Shown: positions 44,061 to 53,549 of the stretch, piece after piece
How positions within the stretch are numbered: the first letter of the stretch is position 1
Layout of the letters: each line of letters begins with the position of its first letter
NCBI RefSeq assembly: GCF_900113335.1
Contig: NZ_FOOX01000009.1
Coordinates: forward strand, 62,001-126,000
Length of the DNA stretch: 64,000 nucleotides
Source: Desulfotruncus arcticus DSM 17038
GTDB lineage: Bacteria > Bacillota > Desulfotomaculia > Desulfotomaculales > Desulfallaceae
Direction: 5' to 3'
The notes under the pieces: generated by a model
Database searches by the model: none
What the model saw: only the letters and a program-made list of their open reading frames with translations
What the model was told of the DNA's origin: nothing
Program-made: the position numbers and the translations under genes

Positions 44061-44611
44061 AGGCCCCGGAACCACTTGGGCGGCTCCATAACCTGCGAGA
44101 AATTGAGCATCCGTTTGGAAAATGTATAGGGTAATTGAGAACCCAATAATCAAGGTCATAGATTACCTGATAGGCATACAATAATCCCTTAATATCGTGA
44201 TTATCAACTGCATATTTAATCAGCTTTTGAACAGCAGTAATATCGAAAGACCAGCATTATTATCCAACAGTGCTGGCCTTCTTAAATTTTATTCGCAAAT
44301 TATCACCCATCACATCATCGTTCCCAGACTCCAGCCCAGGCCATAGATAGATTCCTTCTTTTCGTTTTGGAATGAATTAATTGCATAATCTGCATTTACG
44401 CTAATTAATGTTACTTTAATGTATTACTGTGTTCACTGTTAACTACATGTAAATATTTTCTTTATGGGTTTAATTGGTTTTACAAAACTGTTGAACACTA
44501 TATATGGCCTGTGACCTGCTAAAACAGTCGTTTTAGTTTTGAAAGTTCAAATTGAGTAAGCTTTTTGCTTGGTATTGTGATATTAAATTAATATTTTGGA
44601 GGTGTTTTTTC
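44061..44611. other. 550-base region without a clear gene
   Basis: AT-rich gap between the LysR gene and the M24 peptidase. A hairpin with GACCAGCA/TGCTGGCC arms near 44250-44275 may end LysR transcription. On the minus strand about 60 codons are open across 44040-44235 with protein-like content (DITAVQKLIKYAVDNHDIKG) but no start, so this may be a gene remnant. The last 60 bases hold the GGAGGTG site of the next gene. Confidence 0.5.
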
Positions 44612-45796
44612 GTGCGCTACACACCAAGATCGGAACTATACCAGCGGGTGCAAAGGCTACAGGTTTTACTACAGAACCAAAGCATAGACGGTGCTTTGAT
44701 TGTCCAAAACGCTGATCTTTTTTATTTTGCAGGAACTGTTCAGCAAGCACATCTTTATATTCCTGCCGGCGGCGAACCGGTACTTGCGGTAAAGAAGAAT
44801 TACGAACGGGCGGCGCGTGAGTCTGCCCTGGAGAACATTATCCCTTTGGATAACCCCAAAAACCTGACTAAAATTATACCGGCCCGGGAACAGGGGGGAA
44901 ACAACCGCATTGGCCTTGAGCTGGATGTTCTGCCGGCAAACCTCTTTTTGCGCTATCAAAAAATGTTTCAACCAGCGGAACTTGTTGATATCAGTTTGCT
45001 AATTCGTACAGTCCGGGCGGTTAAATCGAGCTATGAATTAAACTTAATCCGGGAAGCGGCCAAGTTAAACCATAAGCTTTTTACAACTGTCTCTGAATTT
45101 CTCAAGGAAGGCATTAGCGAGGTGGAACTGGCCGGTAAACTGGAAGCGGTATACCGGCGGGAGGGTCACCAGTGCCTTGTAAGAACCCGCGCTTTTAATA
45201 TGGAACTGGCCTATGGGCACCTGATGTCGGGTTGGAGTCTTGGCGTACCCAGCGCCGCCCCCGGCCCCACCGGTGGTTTTGGATTGAACCCATCCTTTTC
45301 TCAGAGCGCCGGCAGAAAGCTAATTGGTAGGGATGAACCTGTAATTGTAGATTACGTGGGGGTAATAGACGGTTATATGGTGGATCAGGCCAGGGTTTTT
45401 TGCATTGGGGACTTGCCGCCAAAGTTTAAGGAAGCTCATAACACAGCGCTGGAAATACAGCAAATAATTGTGGAACGGGCTAAGCCGGGAGCCGTCTGTG
45501 GTGAACTTTACGATCTGGCGGTGCAAAGGGCCAACGCCAGTGGTTGGGGGGAGTATTTTATGGGCTATCCCGACCCGGTGCCTTTTGTCGGGCACGGCGT
45601 GGGAATAGAACTTGACGAACTGCCTGTAATCGCCCGTGGTGTCACTGCTAAATTGGAAGCAGGCATGGTTTTCGCCCTGGAACCCAAATTTGTTTTCCCG
45701 GACGGTGCGGCAGGAATTGAAAACACTTTCGTGGTAACGGAACAGGGACTGGAGAATCTAACCGCCGGGTGTGATGACGTTATAATCTATCTTTAA
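44612..45796 (+). CDS. M24-family Xaa-Pro peptidase
   Basis: A 394-residue creatinase/prolidase-type metallopeptidase. The N-terminal domain (about 1-130, GALIVQNADLFYFAGTVQQ) is followed by the pita-bread catalytic domain with the metal ligands Asp (VDYVGVIDGYMVDQAR), His (GHGVGIELDELP) and Glu (FALEPKFVFPDGAAGIENTFVV). The frame is open from 44552; GGAGGTG at 44598-44604 chooses GTG 44612. It is an orphan gene between the LysR gene and the structured RNA. Substrates are likely X-Pro dipeptides. Confidence 0.9.
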   Translation: MRYTPRSELYQRVQRLQVLLQNQSIDGALIVQNADLFYFAGTVQQAHLYIPAGGEPVLAVKKNYERAARESALENIIPLDNPKNLTKIIPAREQGGNNRIGLELDVLPANLFLRYQKMFQPAELVDISLLIRTVRAVKSSYELNLIREAAKLNHKLFTTVSEFLKEGISEVELAGKLEAVYRREGHQCLVRTRAFNMELAYGHLMSGWSLGVPSAAPGPTGGFGLNPSFSQSAGRKLIGRDEPVIVDYVGVIDGYMVDQARVFCIGDLPPKFKEAHNTALEIQQIIVERAKPGAVCGELYDLAVQRANASGWGEYFMGYPDPVPFVGHGVGIELDELPVIARGVTAKLEAGMVFALEPKFVFPDGAAGIENTFVVTEQGLENLTAGCDDVIIYL

Positions 45797-45813
45797 AATG
45801 TATAATTAGACCA

Positions 45814-46124
45814 CCATGCCGCTGACGCGGCACGATCAGAGGATGAAAAATAGATACTGTAGGCAAGGCGATCCGGTGGCTTCCCGGAGTAAGCGTAGTA
45901 CTGGATGCGGTCAGTAGCCCGCCAAATCCTCAAAGCTTGACCCCGTAAGGGTGTAAAGTTCCGCCAAGCTGTCTGGTGTAAGCGTTAGCTATAGTAACTA
46001 TCAAAGATACAAGGAAAACTGCGCAGCGCGCGGAGGGAACCACCGGATTGCCAGATACAAGTAACTTAAATAAGAAGTCAAAGAAAAACCGGGTAAGTTC
46101 GGCCCTCGAACCGTCCCGGCAGCT
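45814..46124 (+). ncRNA. Large structured non-coding RNA, possibly HEARO/IscB omega-RNA-like
   Basis: A 310-base gene-free stretch with dense complementarity. The key element is a long-range helix: 45867-45885 (GGCGATCCGGTGGCTTCCC) pairs with 46035-46052 over about 18 bp with one bulge, enclosing 150 bases. Inside are small hairpins ACCCCGTAAGGGT, AGCTGTCTGGTGTAAGCGTTAGCT and ATAGTAACTAT. Near the 5' end lies GCCGCTGACGCGGC. A 3' hairpin CCGGG/CCCGG encloses GTTCG/CGAAC (about 46089-46122) and is followed by a T-rich tail. No ORF fits. The layout reminds me of standalone HEARO (IscB omega) RNAs, but a match was not tested. No HNH nuclease gene is adjacent. Confidence 0.6.
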
Positions 46125-46143
46125 TTATTTTCTTTGTTATTCC

Positions 46144-47433
46144 CTATAGTGAAAATTCCTTGTTAATCTTATTGTGCTTGAAGCTCCTTGAACGATTGGC
46201 GTAATCCGTAACAATATGGCCGTTTCCTATAAGTTTAAATTTATAAATTACCAGTCCATCAAGGCCTACCGGCCCCCTGGAATGGATCTTGCCGGTGCTT
46301 ATTCCCACCTCGGCCCCGAATCCATATCGGAAGCCGTCACTGAAGCGTGTGGAACAATTCCAGAAAACATTCCCCGAATCAACATAGTTCATGAACTTTT
46401 CCGCTTTTTCCTTATCTCTGGTGATTATGCTGTCGGTGTGGCCGGAACCGTAAGTATTGATGTGGCTGATAGCTTCGTCAAGTCCCGAAATCACTTTTAT
46501 GGAAAGCTTATAGTCAAGGTATTCAGTTTTCCAGTCATCTTCTGAAGCTAAAATTGCCGGAATAACTGCACACGTTTGGGAACATCCTATTAGATCCATC
46601 TGCTGCTGATCCATTGCCTTCTTCAACTCAGGCAAAAAATCCCGGGCTATCTTTTCATGTACCAAAAGAGTCTCCGCAGCGTTACACACAGCTACGTACT
46701 GTGTTTTTGAGTCCACGGCAATTCTTACCGCCATATCAACGTCTGCATCTTCGTCCACATAACAGTGGCATATGCCGTCAGCGTGACCCATAACCGGAAT
46801 CCTTGAGTTGTCCATAATATATCGGACAAAATCATTGGACCCCCTTGGGATAATTAGGTCGATATATTGGTCCATTTTGAGCATCTCATTAACGTCTGAA
46901 CGTGTTTCCAGCAACGCAAGCCAATTTGAGGGAATGCCGGCCTGTTCTGTTGCTTTGACAATAACTTTGGCCAGGATTCGGTTGGTTTCACGTGCTTCGG
47001 ATCCGCCCTTTAGCAGTACGCTGTTTCCGCTTTTCAGACAGAGGGTTGAAATCTGCACCAGAGCATCGGGTCTGGACTCAAAAATCACGCCAATTACTCC
47101 TATCGGACAGGTTACTTTGTACAACTCCAGACCGCTGTCCAACTCGGTGGAAAGCAATGTTTTGCCAACAGGATCCTCCAGATTAATTAGGCTGTATATT
47201 CCATCAACTACATCTTCTATCTTGGCCTCGTCAAATTTTAATCGTTTTAAAAGGGGTGCGGAAAGATTTTCTTTTTCACTTCTCAGTAAGTCCTCCCTAT
47301 TGGCCCGTATGATTTCTTCCTTACTGTTTTTTAATGACTCGGCGATTAGAGTCAAAGCTTTATTTTTTAATTCCGTTCCGGCCCCGGCCAGTTTTATGGA
47401 AGCTTCCTTCACACTGCGCGCCAATTCATTCAT
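46144..47433 (-). CDS. proA: Gamma-glutamyl phosphate reductase (glutamate-5-semialdehyde dehydrogenase)
   Basis: A 429-residue NADPH-dependent enzyme, second step of proline synthesis. CPIGVIGVIFESRPDALVQ, the cofactor region IDLIIPRGSND, the catalytic Cys in YVAVCNAAETLLVHE and the terminal GISTGKIHSRGPVGLDGL are typical. It lies on the minus strand, 2.3 kb from proB, and not in the usual proBA pair. Its base composition is more AT-rich than proB. The C-terminus (KHNKINKEFSL) is longer than in E. coli. AAGGAG precedes ATG. It may have been moved or acquired. Confidence 0.94.
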   Translation of the reverse strand: MNELARSVKEASIKLAGAGTELKNKALTLIAESLKNSKEEIIRANREDLLRSEKENLSAPLLKRLKFDEAKIEDVVDGIYSLINLEDPVGKTLLSTELDSGLELYKVTCPIGVIGVIFESRPDALVQISTLCLKSGNSVLLKGGSEARETNRILAKVIVKATEQAGIPSNWLALLETRSDVNEMLKMDQYIDLIIPRGSNDFVRYIMDNSRIPVMGHADGICHCYVDEDADVDMAVRIAVDSKTQYVAVCNAAETLLVHEKIARDFLPELKKAMDQQQMDLIGCSQTCAVIPAILASEDDWKTEYLDYKLSIKVISGLDEAISHINTYGSGHTDSIITRDKEKAEKFMNYVDSGNVFWNCSTRFSDGFRYGFGAEVGISTGKIHSRGPVGLDGLVIYKFKLIGNGHIVTDYANRSRSFKHNKINKEFSL

Positions 47434-47531
47434 ACTCCTTGTATTGTCTCCTCTCTGATACTAATAAAGCATCTAATTTACAAGCGATTACTTACAATAT
47501 AAGTTATTATGAACCGGAGATCAACCCAGTT

Positions 47532-47578
47532 ATAAAGAAGACTTGGTTCAGGGGTGGTTTTTCAGGCTGTGCGAAGAT
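47532..47578 (-). repeat. Two-hairpin element, internally deleted copy D
   Basis: Read on the minus strand it starts ATCTTCGCACAGCCTG, as in copy A. It then jumps to ACCACCCCTGAACC and ends AAGTCTTCTTTAT. The middle of the element is missing, which shows both true ends of the unit. Confidence 0.7.
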
Positions 47579-47780
47579 CAAATCAGTACCACCTGTAAGT
47601 GAATGTTTTAGATCATAGATAAGGAGGGAGATAAAGCTGCTGCCTATATTCTTCATAATAAGGTTCTTTTAGTCGTGATAAGAAGCTTCTTCCAGAATAA
47701 AGTTAATTATTTTTGATCAGGGCAGGAAATTATTCCTAACTGTCGAAAGTTTGTCAAGGTTGATTTACCAGGAGGGAATT

Positions 47781-48347
47781 ATGGATACCGATAAAATGCT
47801 GGAATTGATTTCGGTCCAGCGTCACGACTTTTTAAACCATCTGCAAGTAATATCCGGCCTGTTGCAATTAAAAAAGGAAGAACGGGCCAGGGAATATATT
47901 GTCGAGGTCGGGCAGGATATTAAACGATTAAGTAAGATTTCCCACTTGAAAGATCCCGAGGCAGCAGCGGCCTTTTTAGTAAGTCATAACCAGGCGGCTA
48001 ACGCTCAGATCATAGTTAATTATGACGTACAAGCGGACCTTGCGGAATGTGGTGTGCCCGGGACAGTCACCGGTGCAGTTTTCGTTCGATTGCTGGAATA
48101 TGTTTTAAATCGCCTTGCCCCGCCTGAACTAGCCGAACGGGAATTAAACATCGGTCTCAAGGCGGTAGAAGGCGGATACTTGTGTGTTATTTGTTTTGCC
48201 GGTCCTGTGGCGGTAAATGAGTTAACCTGGAATGAATTGGCTCAGGCTTTAAGCACAAAACTTACGCCCTATGGCGGCAAGCTGGAAAGAACGGCCAATG
48301 GGGCCAAACAGGATATTAAGTTATTTTTACCTGCTGCAGACGCCTGA
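47781..48347 (+). CDS. spo0B: Spo0B-like histidine phosphotransferase
   Basis: A 188-residue protein. The N-terminal helical hairpin carries QRHDFLNHLQVISGLLQLKKEERAREYI (about residues 12-39), with the phospho-accepting His of the Spo0B/sensor-kinase-like family. A degenerate ATPase-like C-terminal half follows without clear N or G boxes, as in Spo0B. It would pass phosphate to Spo0F/Spo0A in sporulation control. Ribosome site GGAGGG fixes ATG 47781. It precedes obg, as in other Firmicutes, but the rpmA end of the cluster is 24 kb away. Confidence 0.82.
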   Translation: MDTDKMLELISVQRHDFLNHLQVISGLLQLKKEERAREYIVEVGQDIKRLSKISHLKDPEAAAAFLVSHNQAANAQIIVNYDVQADLAECGVPGTVTGAVFVRLLEYVLNRLAPPELAERELNIGLKAVEGGYLCVICFAGPVAVNELTWNELAQALSTKLTPYGGKLERTANGAKQDIKLFLPAADA

Positions 48348-48378
48348 ACCGACGTATTTGTGTAAATAATAAATATAA

Positions 48379-48459
48379 GGAGTCAGGAGACAGAAGTCAG
48401 GAGTCAGAATAAGAGAACATCTCTTGATAGTTATTCTGAATTCTGACTACTGAATACTA
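48379..48459. repeat. GGAGTCAG-type dispersed repeat, copy 2
   Basis: GGAGTCAGGAGACAGAAGTC, another GGAGTCAGAATAA, a short middle, then TTATTCTGAATTCTGAC and CTGAATACT. CAGAATAA/TTATTCTG is an 8-bp inverted arm. It lies between spo0B and obg. Confidence 0.65.
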
Positions 48460-48480
48460 AATAAAAACAGGTGAGTGGAT

Positions 48481-49749
48481 ATGTTTTACGATAGGGTAAA
48501 GATTTACGTTAAGGGGGGCGACGGCGGAAATGGCTGCGTTGCTTTCCGGCGCGAGAAATATGTGCCCGAGGGCGGTCCCTGGGGCGGGGATGGCGGCAAA
48601 GGAGCCGATGTGATTTTCAAGGGCGACAGCGGGCTGCGTACTCTGGTGGATTTTCGTTACCAGCGGCATTATAAAGGCATGCGGGGGCAGCACGGCCGGG
48701 GTAAAAACATGCACGGCCGCTCGGCCGACGACCTAGTGATGCGGGTACCGCTGGGCACGGTGGTAAAAGATGAGAAAACGGGCCTGGTATTTGGCGATAT
48801 AGTCACAGAGGGACAGGAACTGGTAGTGGCCAAGGGGGGCCGTGGCGGCAGGGGAAATTCCCGTTTTGCCGGCCCCAATAACAAAGCTCCCGGCATGGCC
48901 GAAAAAGGTGAGCCCGGCGAGGAGCGTTGGTTGCTCTTGGAACTAAAATTACTGGCGGATGTAGGTCTGGTCGGTTATCCCAATGCCGGCAAGTCCACAT
49001 TAATATCAAAAGTATCAGCTGCCCGGCCCAAAATTGCCGATTATCCGTTCACCACTCTGACCCCTAATCTGGGCATGGTTAGCATGGGCGAAGGCAGGTC
49101 TTTTATCATGGCGGATATTCCCGGCTTAATTGAAGGTGCTCATGGCGGAGCCGGGCTGGGCCATGAGTTTTTACGCCATGTAGAGCGTACCAGGCTGATA
49201 GTACATGTTCTGGATACAGCAGGCACCGAGGGAAGGGACCCGCTGGAGGATTTTAAGGTCATTAGCCGGGAATTAGAGCTTTATAATCAGGATCTGGCCG
49301 CCAGGCCGCTGGTTATTGCGGCCAATAAGACGGATCTGCCCGACAGCGGGGAAAACCTGGAGCGTTTAAAAGCTGCGCTGGGAGATACTCATGAAATTTT
49401 CCCCATATCTGCAGTAACAGGTGCCGGAGTACCTAATTTAATTAATCGTGTTTATCAACTGTTGGAAGAAATTCCGGTTCAGCCCCTGCATGATATACAG
49501 GAACAAGAATTCGTGCATACGACCGAGCCGCGTTTTACGATTACCAGAGAGGACGGAGAGCTGATTGTAGCCGGGCGTGAGATTGAGAAACACGTTGCCA
49601 TGACCGATCTGGAGAACGAAGAAGCGTTGGACCGGCTGCAGCGGATCATTAGTTTAATGGGCTTGGAAAAGGCTTTAAAGGACTACGGGGCGAAAAACGG
49701 CGACACGGTGCGAATTGGGGATTTTTCTTTTGATTATGTGGATTTTTAA
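48481..49749 (+). CDS. obg: GTPase Obg
   Basis: A 422-residue Obg-family GTPase linked to 50S assembly and sporulation. The Gly-rich Obg fold is residues 1-155 ([31 protein letters not shown]). The G domain has GYPNAGKST (G1), DIPGLIEGA (G3) and NKTD (G4). A C-terminal OCT domain (about 345-422) ends [12 protein letters not shown]. It starts at ATG 48481; GTG 48475 is unlikely. proB follows by 12 bases. Confidence 0.97.
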   Translation: MFYDRVKIYVKGGDGGNGCVAFRREKYVPEGGPWGGDGGKGADVIFKGDSGLRTLVDFRYQRHYKGMRGQHGRGKNMHGRSADDLVMRVPLGTVVKDEKTGLVFGDIVTEGQELVVAKGGRGGRGNSRFAGPNNKAPGMAEKGEPGEERWLLLELKLLADVGLVGYPNAGKSTLISKVSAARPKIADYPFTTLTPNLGMVSMGEGRSFIMADIPGLIEGAHGGAGLGHEFLRHVERTRLIVHVLDTAGTEGRDPLEDFKVISRELELYNQDLAARPLVIAANKTDLPDSGENLERLKAALGDTHEIFPISAVTGAGVPNLINRVYQLLEEIPVQPLHDIQEQEFVHTTEPRFTITREDGELIVAGREIEKHVAMTDLENEEALDRLQRIISLMGLEKALKDYGAKNGDTVRIGDFSFDYVDF

Positions 49750-49761
49750 CGGAGAAATAAC

Positions 49762-50877
49762 ATGGAAAACAGGGTTTTTAACCGGATACAAAGGCTTGTA
49801 GTAAAAATAGGGTCAAGCTCGCTTACCTATCCTACCGGTAAGCTGAATATTGAACAAATTGAGCAGCTTGTCCGGCAGCTGGCCGATCTTCATAACAGAG
49901 GAACGGATGTGCTGCTGGTAACCTCCGGGGCCGTGGGGGCCGGTGTGGGAAAATTGGGTCTGCCCAGGCGCCCCCGTACCATACCCGAGAAACAGGCAGC
50001 GGCTTCGGTGGGGCAGGGTATGCTTTTGCACATGTACGAAAAGATCTTTGCCGAGTATGGCGTTGTGGTGGGGCAAGTGCTGTTAACCCGTGAAGATTTT
50101 GCGGACCGGCGGCGGTTTTTAAATGCCCGCAATACCCTGCAGACTATGTTGGGCTATAACATTATACCGGTAATTAACGAGAATGATACCGTTGCCGTGG
50201 ACGAAATCAAACTGGGCGATAATGACACCCTTTCGGCTATGGTTGGCGGTCTGGTGGACGCTGATCTTTTAGTGCTGCTTTCCGACATAGACGGCTTGTA
50301 TGATGGCAATCCCGGAACACCGGGGGCGAAAATAATTTCTGAAGTTAGAGAAATTAATGATCAAATTGAGCGTCTGGCCGGGGGGGCAGGCACAGCAGTG
50401 GGGACCGGCGGCATGATTACCAAAATACATGCTGCCCGCGTGGCGATGCATTCCGGGCTGGTTACCATTATTGCTAGGGCTTCGGAAAAAGACATTATTC
50501 GCAGGCTTGTTGCCGGGGAGCCGGTGGGTACGATATTTTGGCCTTCAGTAAAACTGGTGAACAAAAAAAGATGGATCGCCTTTGGGGCAACAGTTTGCGG
50601 CCGTATCTATATCGACGGGGGGGCCGCCAGAGCCATTCAGAGCAATGGCAGGAGTTTATTGCCATCGGGAATTACCGGGGTTGACGGTGATTTTGACGTT
50701 GGTAACACTGTCAGCATTTTTTCAACCGACGGCAAAGAAATAGCACGGGGTATTGTTAATTATGCCGCTGCTGAGGTAGAGCGAATTAAGGGCAAAAAGA
50801 CCACTGATATAGAACATATACTTGGGTACAAGGATTTCGACGAAGTCATTCACCGTGATAATATGGCTTTGGAGTAA
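49762..50877 (+). CDS. proB: Glutamate 5-kinase
   Basis: A 371-residue enzyme making gamma-glutamyl phosphate, first step of proline synthesis and the feedback-controlled one. The amino-acid kinase domain (VVKIGSSSLTY, VTSGAVGAGVGKLGL, INENDTVAVDEIKLGDND, GTGGMITKIHAA) is followed by a C-terminal PUA domain (about 275-360, LPSGITGVDGDFDVGNTVSI). The usual partner proA is elsewhere, on the opposite strand. Confidence 0.96.
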   Translation: MENRVFNRIQRLVVKIGSSSLTYPTGKLNIEQIEQLVRQLADLHNRGTDVLLVTSGAVGAGVGKLGLPRRPRTIPEKQAAASVGQGMLLHMYEKIFAEYGVVVGQVLLTREDFADRRRFLNARNTLQTMLGYNIIPVINENDTVAVDEIKLGDNDTLSAMVGGLVDADLLVLLSDIDGLYDGNPGTPGAKIISEVREINDQIERLAGGAGTAVGTGGMITKIHAARVAMHSGLVTIIARASEKDIIRRLVAGEPVGTIFWPSVKLVNKKRWIAFGATVCGRIYIDGGAARAIQSNGRSLLPSGITGVDGDFDVGNTVSIFSTDGKEIARGIVNYAAAEVERIKGKKTTDIEHILGYKDFDEVIHRDNMALE

Positions 50878-50882
50878 AGAAA

Positions 50883-50900
50883 GAACCAAGTCTTCTTTAT
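50883..50900 (+). repeat. Two-hairpin element, 3' end fragment (copy E)
   Basis: GAACCAAGTCTTCTTTAT directly after the proB stop codon matches the exact right end of the family. Confidence 0.6.
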
Positions 50901-50964
50901 GAGTAACAAAAATTATGTTGATTAATAACGTAAAAACAATTAAAATGGGATACGGGGTCAGTTG

Positions 50965-51594
50965 ATGGATAAAACTACCAACAAAAGACATGCCAAAAGG
51001 ATTGGGTTGATGGGTGGGACGTTTGATCCTATTCATCACGGGCACCTCGTGGCAGCGGAAGTGGCCAGGTTTGAATTCGGACTGGAAAAAGTTATTTTTA
51101 TACCCGCCGGCATACCACCGCATAAAACCAGGAAAGATATTTCCCTTCCCGGGCACAGGCTGGAAATGGCCAGCAGGGCAGTGGCATCCAATCCGTTTTT
51201 TACTGTTTCCAACCTGGAAATAAAAAGAGCAGGCGTTTCATATGCAATAGATACAGTGCAGGAAATGTGCCGTTTATTCCCGGACAACGATTTATATTTT
51301 ATCACCGGCGCCGATGCGGTACTGGAAATTCTGACCTGGAGAAATGTCATCGGGCTGCTTGAACTTTGCAGCTTTATTGCCGCCACCCGCCCCGGGTTTA
51401 AACTTGAAAGCCTAAATAAAAGTTTAAGCTATTACAGCCACCACCAGCTTTCAAAAATCAAAACGCTGGAGGTTCCAGCACTGGCCATTTCCTCCACCGA
51501 CATCAGAGCACGGGTGCAGGAAGGCCGGCCAATTAAATATTTATTGCCAGAAAAGGTGGAAGAATACATATATTTAAACCGTTTGTATAAATGA
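50965..51594 (+). CDS. nadD: Nicotinate-nucleotide adenylyltransferase
   Basis: A 209-residue nucleotidyltransferase that converts nicotinate mononucleotide to deamido-NAD. GLMGGTFDPIHHGHLVAAE contains the HxGH ATP motif (H-H-G-H, about residues 23-26). YFITGADAVLEILTWR and SSTDIRARVQEG complete the family pattern. ATG 50965 is preceded by GGGGTCAG. It belongs to the obg-proB-nadD-yqeK-rsfS order. Confidence 0.95.
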   Translation: MDKTTNKRHAKRIGLMGGTFDPIHHGHLVAAEVARFEFGLEKVIFIPAGIPPHKTRKDISLPGHRLEMASRAVASNPFFTVSNLEIKRAGVSYAIDTVQEMCRLFPDNDLYFITGADAVLEILTWRNVIGLLELCSFIAATRPGFKLESLNKSLSYYSHHQLSKIKTLEVPALAISSTDIRARVQEGRPIKYLLPEKVEEYIYLNRLYK

Positions 51595-51700
51595 TAGCAT
51601 GTGTGGCAAAAGTTGCCCGCAGATATTTGCATTTTGCATATTTCTTTTGCAAATAATACAAACACACCAAGAAACGCATCAAGTGAAAAGAGGTGATCTG

Positions 51701-51958
51701 ATGGCTAGAACTTTATATGTAGGAAATCTGCCGTGGGCAACTAAAGCTGAAGACTTGGCCGATGCTTTTTCAAGATACGGGGAAGTTCTTGATAGCCGTA
51801 TTATTACTGACAAGCAGACGGGGCGCTCACGCGGCTTTGGTTTCGTGGAGGTTAAGGACGAAGATGCTGATGAGATGATTGAAGCGTTGAATGGCTCTGA
51901 TTTTGGTGGTAGAGTAATCACCGTCAACGAAGCCAGGGCCAGAGAATCGCAAATGTAA
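51701..51958 (+). CDS. RRM-domain RNA-binding protein
   Basis: An 85-residue protein that is one RNA-recognition motif: RNP2 is LYVGNLPW (about residues 4-11) and RNP1 is RGFGFVEV (about 44-51). It resembles the small glycine-poor RNA-binding proteins of bacteria and cyanobacteria. AAAAGAGGTGATCTG selects ATG 51701 over an in-frame ATG at 51599. It sits between nadD and yqeK as an insertion relative to the usual order. A terminator follows. Confidence 0.92.
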   Translation: MARTLYVGNLPWATKAEDLADAFSRYGEVLDSRIITDKQTGRSRGFGFVEVKDEDADEMIEALNGSDFGGRVITVNEARARESQM

Positions 51959-51962
51959 ATCC

Positions 51963-51989
51963 AACCTCCCTTTGAGGAGGTTTTCTTTT
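51963..51989 (+). terminator. Terminator after the RRM gene
   Basis: AACCTCC and GGAGGTT around CCTTTGA, followed by TTCTTTTG. Confidence 0.75.
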
Positions 51990-52005
51990 GTAGGGAGATT
52001 AGAAA

Positions 52006-52581
52006 TTGGATGTCAAGTTTTATTTGGAACGCTTACAGGCTATTCTTAGTAATAAAAGGTTTGAACACTGTTTAAACACCAGCAACACAGCGGTTAAACT
52101 GGCTGAAAGGCACGGTGGAGACCTGGAAAAAGCCGGGGTTGCCGGGCTGCTGCATGATTGCGCCAGGGATTTGGGTGCTAATGAATTATTGGCAATGGCG
52201 GAAATTTATGGCCTGGCCATTGATGCTATTGAGCGGGAGATGCCGGTATTACTGCACGCCAGGCTTGGTGCAACCCTGGCGCAACAGCAATTTGGCGTGG
52301 ATGATGATCAAGTCCTGAAAGCTATCGCACTGCATACGCTGGGTGAGCCGGAAATGGGTGTGCTGGACAAAATTGTGTATTTAGCAGATAAAATTGAGCC
52401 GGGACGACGGTTCCCCGGGGTTGAATTATTGCGTAAAACAGCATTCGAGAATCTGGACAGGGCTGTGCTGGAATCTTTGAATATGACGATAAAGCTTTCA
52501 ATCCAATCGGGAGGGCCCATTCATCCCGGGGCTGTCGCCACACGCAACTGGTTATTGCAGGAGCTCGGTGGTGCCAGTTGA
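52006..52581 (+). CDS. yqeK: YqeK-type HD-domain diadenosine tetraphosphatase
   Basis: A 191-residue HD phosphohydrolase that splits Ap4A symmetrically. HCLNTSNTAVKLAERHGGDLEKAGVAGLLHDCARD contains the His and HD metal ligands; a further His and Asp lie in LHTLGEPEMG and VYLADKIEPGR. TTG start at 52006 with TAGGGAGATT upstream. It follows nadD as in B. subtilis. Confidence 0.93.
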   Translation: MDVKFYLERLQAILSNKRFEHCLNTSNTAVKLAERHGGDLEKAGVAGLLHDCARDLGANELLAMAEIYGLAIDAIEREMPVLLHARLGATLAQQQFGVDDDQVLKAIALHTLGEPEMGVLDKIVYLADKIEPGRRFPGVELLRKTAFENLDRAVLESLNMTIKLSIQSGGPIHPGAVATRNWLLQELGGAS

Positions 52582-52689
52582 AACCAATAATGGTTGAAAA
52601 TGTATAATTAATTGTTTCCCGTCAAAAAGCAGGAACTTTTTGGATCGCGGGCGAATAATAATATAACTAAAGAAAAGGGGGATTGCTTG

Positions 52690-53043
52690 TTGATAACTGA
52701 TCCGCAAGAATTGGTACGGCTTGCCGTTGAATCGGCGGAGGAGAAAAAAGCTTTTAATATTACTGTGCTTAACATAGGTAAAGTTTCCGTAATCGCGGAT
52801 TATTTTATCATTTGCAGCAGTAGGTCGCCTATACACGCCCGGGCAATTGCCGAAGAAATCGGGGATCGGTTGAAGCAGCATGGAATGATGAAACAGCGCA
52901 TTGAAGGATACCAAACAGGGCGCTGGATTTTACTTGATTACGGCTCAGTTGTTGTGCATATTTTCCACGAAGAAGATCGCAGCTTTTACAATTTAGAACA
53001 CCTGTGGGGCGACGCTCCTGTAATTCAAGCACCAGGTTTATAA
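52690..53043 (+). CDS. rsfS: Ribosomal silencing factor RsfS
   Basis: About 117 residues. It binds ribosomal protein L14 and blocks subunit joining in slow growth. Family pattern: EEKKAFNITVLNIGKVSVIADYFIICSS, and GRWILLDYGSVVVHIFHEEDRSFYNLEHLWGDAP. AAAAGGGGG at about 52674-52681 suggests TTG 52690 (52687 is possible); the ATG at 52612 is too far upstream. It closes the conserved cluster. Confidence 0.94.
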   Translation: MITDPQELVRLAVESAEEKKAFNITVLNIGKVSVIADYFIICSSRSPIHARAIAEEIGDRLKQHGMMKQRIEGYQTGRWILLDYGSVVVHIFHEEDRSFYNLEHLWGDAPVIQAPGL

Positions 53044-53045
53044 AA

Positions 53046-53084
53046 GACGCGAGTTAAAACCAATTTCTATTGGTGCGTGCGTTT
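53046..53084 (+). terminator. Terminator after rsfS
   Basis: ACGC...CCAAT and ATTGG...GCGT arms followed by TTTTTAAAT. Confidence 0.5.
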
Positions 53085-53154
53085 TTAAATATCCAAGTCC
53101 TTGCCATATATGGCAGGGTATATTTTTTTAATTCTAAATATACAATATTTTTCG

Positions 53155-53183
53155 TTGACTTTACAAACTGATTATTTTATAAT
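53155..53183 (+). promoter_or_regulatory. Promoter of the T-box leader
   Basis: TTGACT (53155-53160), 17-base spacer, TATAAT (53178-53183). A near-consensus vegetative promoter. Confidence 0.85.
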
Positions 53184-53189
53184 AATCTC

Positions 53190-53519
<330 letters not shown>

Positions 53520-53549
53520 TATAAATCTTTTGGGGGAGGAGTTGCGGGC

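Noticed and set aside
45814..46124. Group I or group II intron as the identity of the structured RNA
   Set aside because: I found no domain V-like hairpin, no reverse transcriptase or homing gene and no interrupted host gene.
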